A stretch of 64,000 nucleotides of DNA from assembly GCA_905178155.1 (NCBI GenBank), contig CAJINV010000004.1, forward strand, positions 7,942,771 through 8,006,770. The letters run 5' to 3'. Positions 59,257-64,000 of this stretch are shown here, in pieces; the stretch's first letter is position 1, and each line of letters opens with the position of its first letter. The translations under genes were made by a program, and so were the position numbers. A model generated the notes under the pieces. That model was given only the letters and a program-made list of their open reading frames with translations. It searched no databases and had not been told where the DNA came from. This stretch comes from Amoebophrya sp. A120. Taxonomy: Eukaryota; Sar; Dinophyceae; Syndiniales; Amoebophryaceae.

Positions 59257-64000
<4,744 letters not shown>

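Overview
The window looks like nuclear DNA of a syndinian dinoflagellate close to Amoebophrya. Three things point there. Exons are riddled with short inverted-repeat introner elements that can only be removed as introns. All recognisable genes lie on the + strand. A near-complete dinoflagellate spliced-leader sequence sits at 61906-61926. I recall introners and non-canonical introns being reported for Amoebophrya; species assignment is inference.

Genes, left to right, all +: SEC61 gamma (967-1816); a large unknown multi-exon gene (3041-~12087); a secreted unknown (13443-15883); a probable nuclear protein (17238-18305); an unknown 570-residue protein (19050-24511); mitochondrial malate:quinone oxidoreductase (25703-30225); a GC-rich stretch without convincing genes (~31000-33950); a secreted Cys protein (34165-34830); a signal-peptide/membrane protein (35650-39085); a bicupin (40179-42849); an HSDL2-like short-chain dehydrogenase (43597-46592); a ~1735-residue ankyrin-repeat protein (47257-56812); a fragmentary terminal exon (57944-58217); and a katanin-type AAA ATPase running off the right edge (59257->64000).

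I count 87 complete introners plus one cut by the window end, together about a third of the sequence. Nearly all begin TAT and end ATA and are flanked by a 5-bp target-site duplication (TSD), perfect in about 63 of 87. Removing the element plus one TSD copy restores the reading frame in essentially every case; I checked this by summing exon lengths in SEC61G, the 570-residue protein, MQO, the 35650-39085 gene, bicupin, SDR, the ankyrin gene and the AAA gene. By terminal inverted repeat there are nine families: A (ATGTCTGGGTCTGGAAG, ~250-280 bp, 33 copies); B (TGCAAAAGTATCGTACTCGT, ~150 bp, 23); C (AAAAACGTCCCCACCCC, ~280 bp, 10); D (GTGCACAACTCCCCCTCCCC, ~220 bp, 6); E (TTCTCAAACGTTACATTCTC, ~240 bp, 5); F (AAGAAAAAAACTGTGTAAGT, ~210 bp, 4); G (CCCTCCCCATATCGAAA, ~310 bp, 3); H (CTCAGGTGTTACAATCTCAA, 255 bp, 1, plus a 797-bp foldback relative); I (GGATCGAAATCGACAAAGTC, ~310 bp, 2). 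Although their ends are unrelated, all families share an internal motif, TTTGTNATGC and its complement GCATNACAAA, several times per element.

The introners are almost confined to coding exons; intergenic stretches are nearly free of them. Ordinary GT-AG introns coexist with them, and at least one (23526-23712) contains a decayed family B introner. More complex structures include an introner nested in an introner, two joined end to end, a 797-bp perfect-type foldback inside one, and an ~834-bp spliced-leader-bearing insert inside another. No transposase gene is visible, so the mobilising enzyme must be elsewhere.
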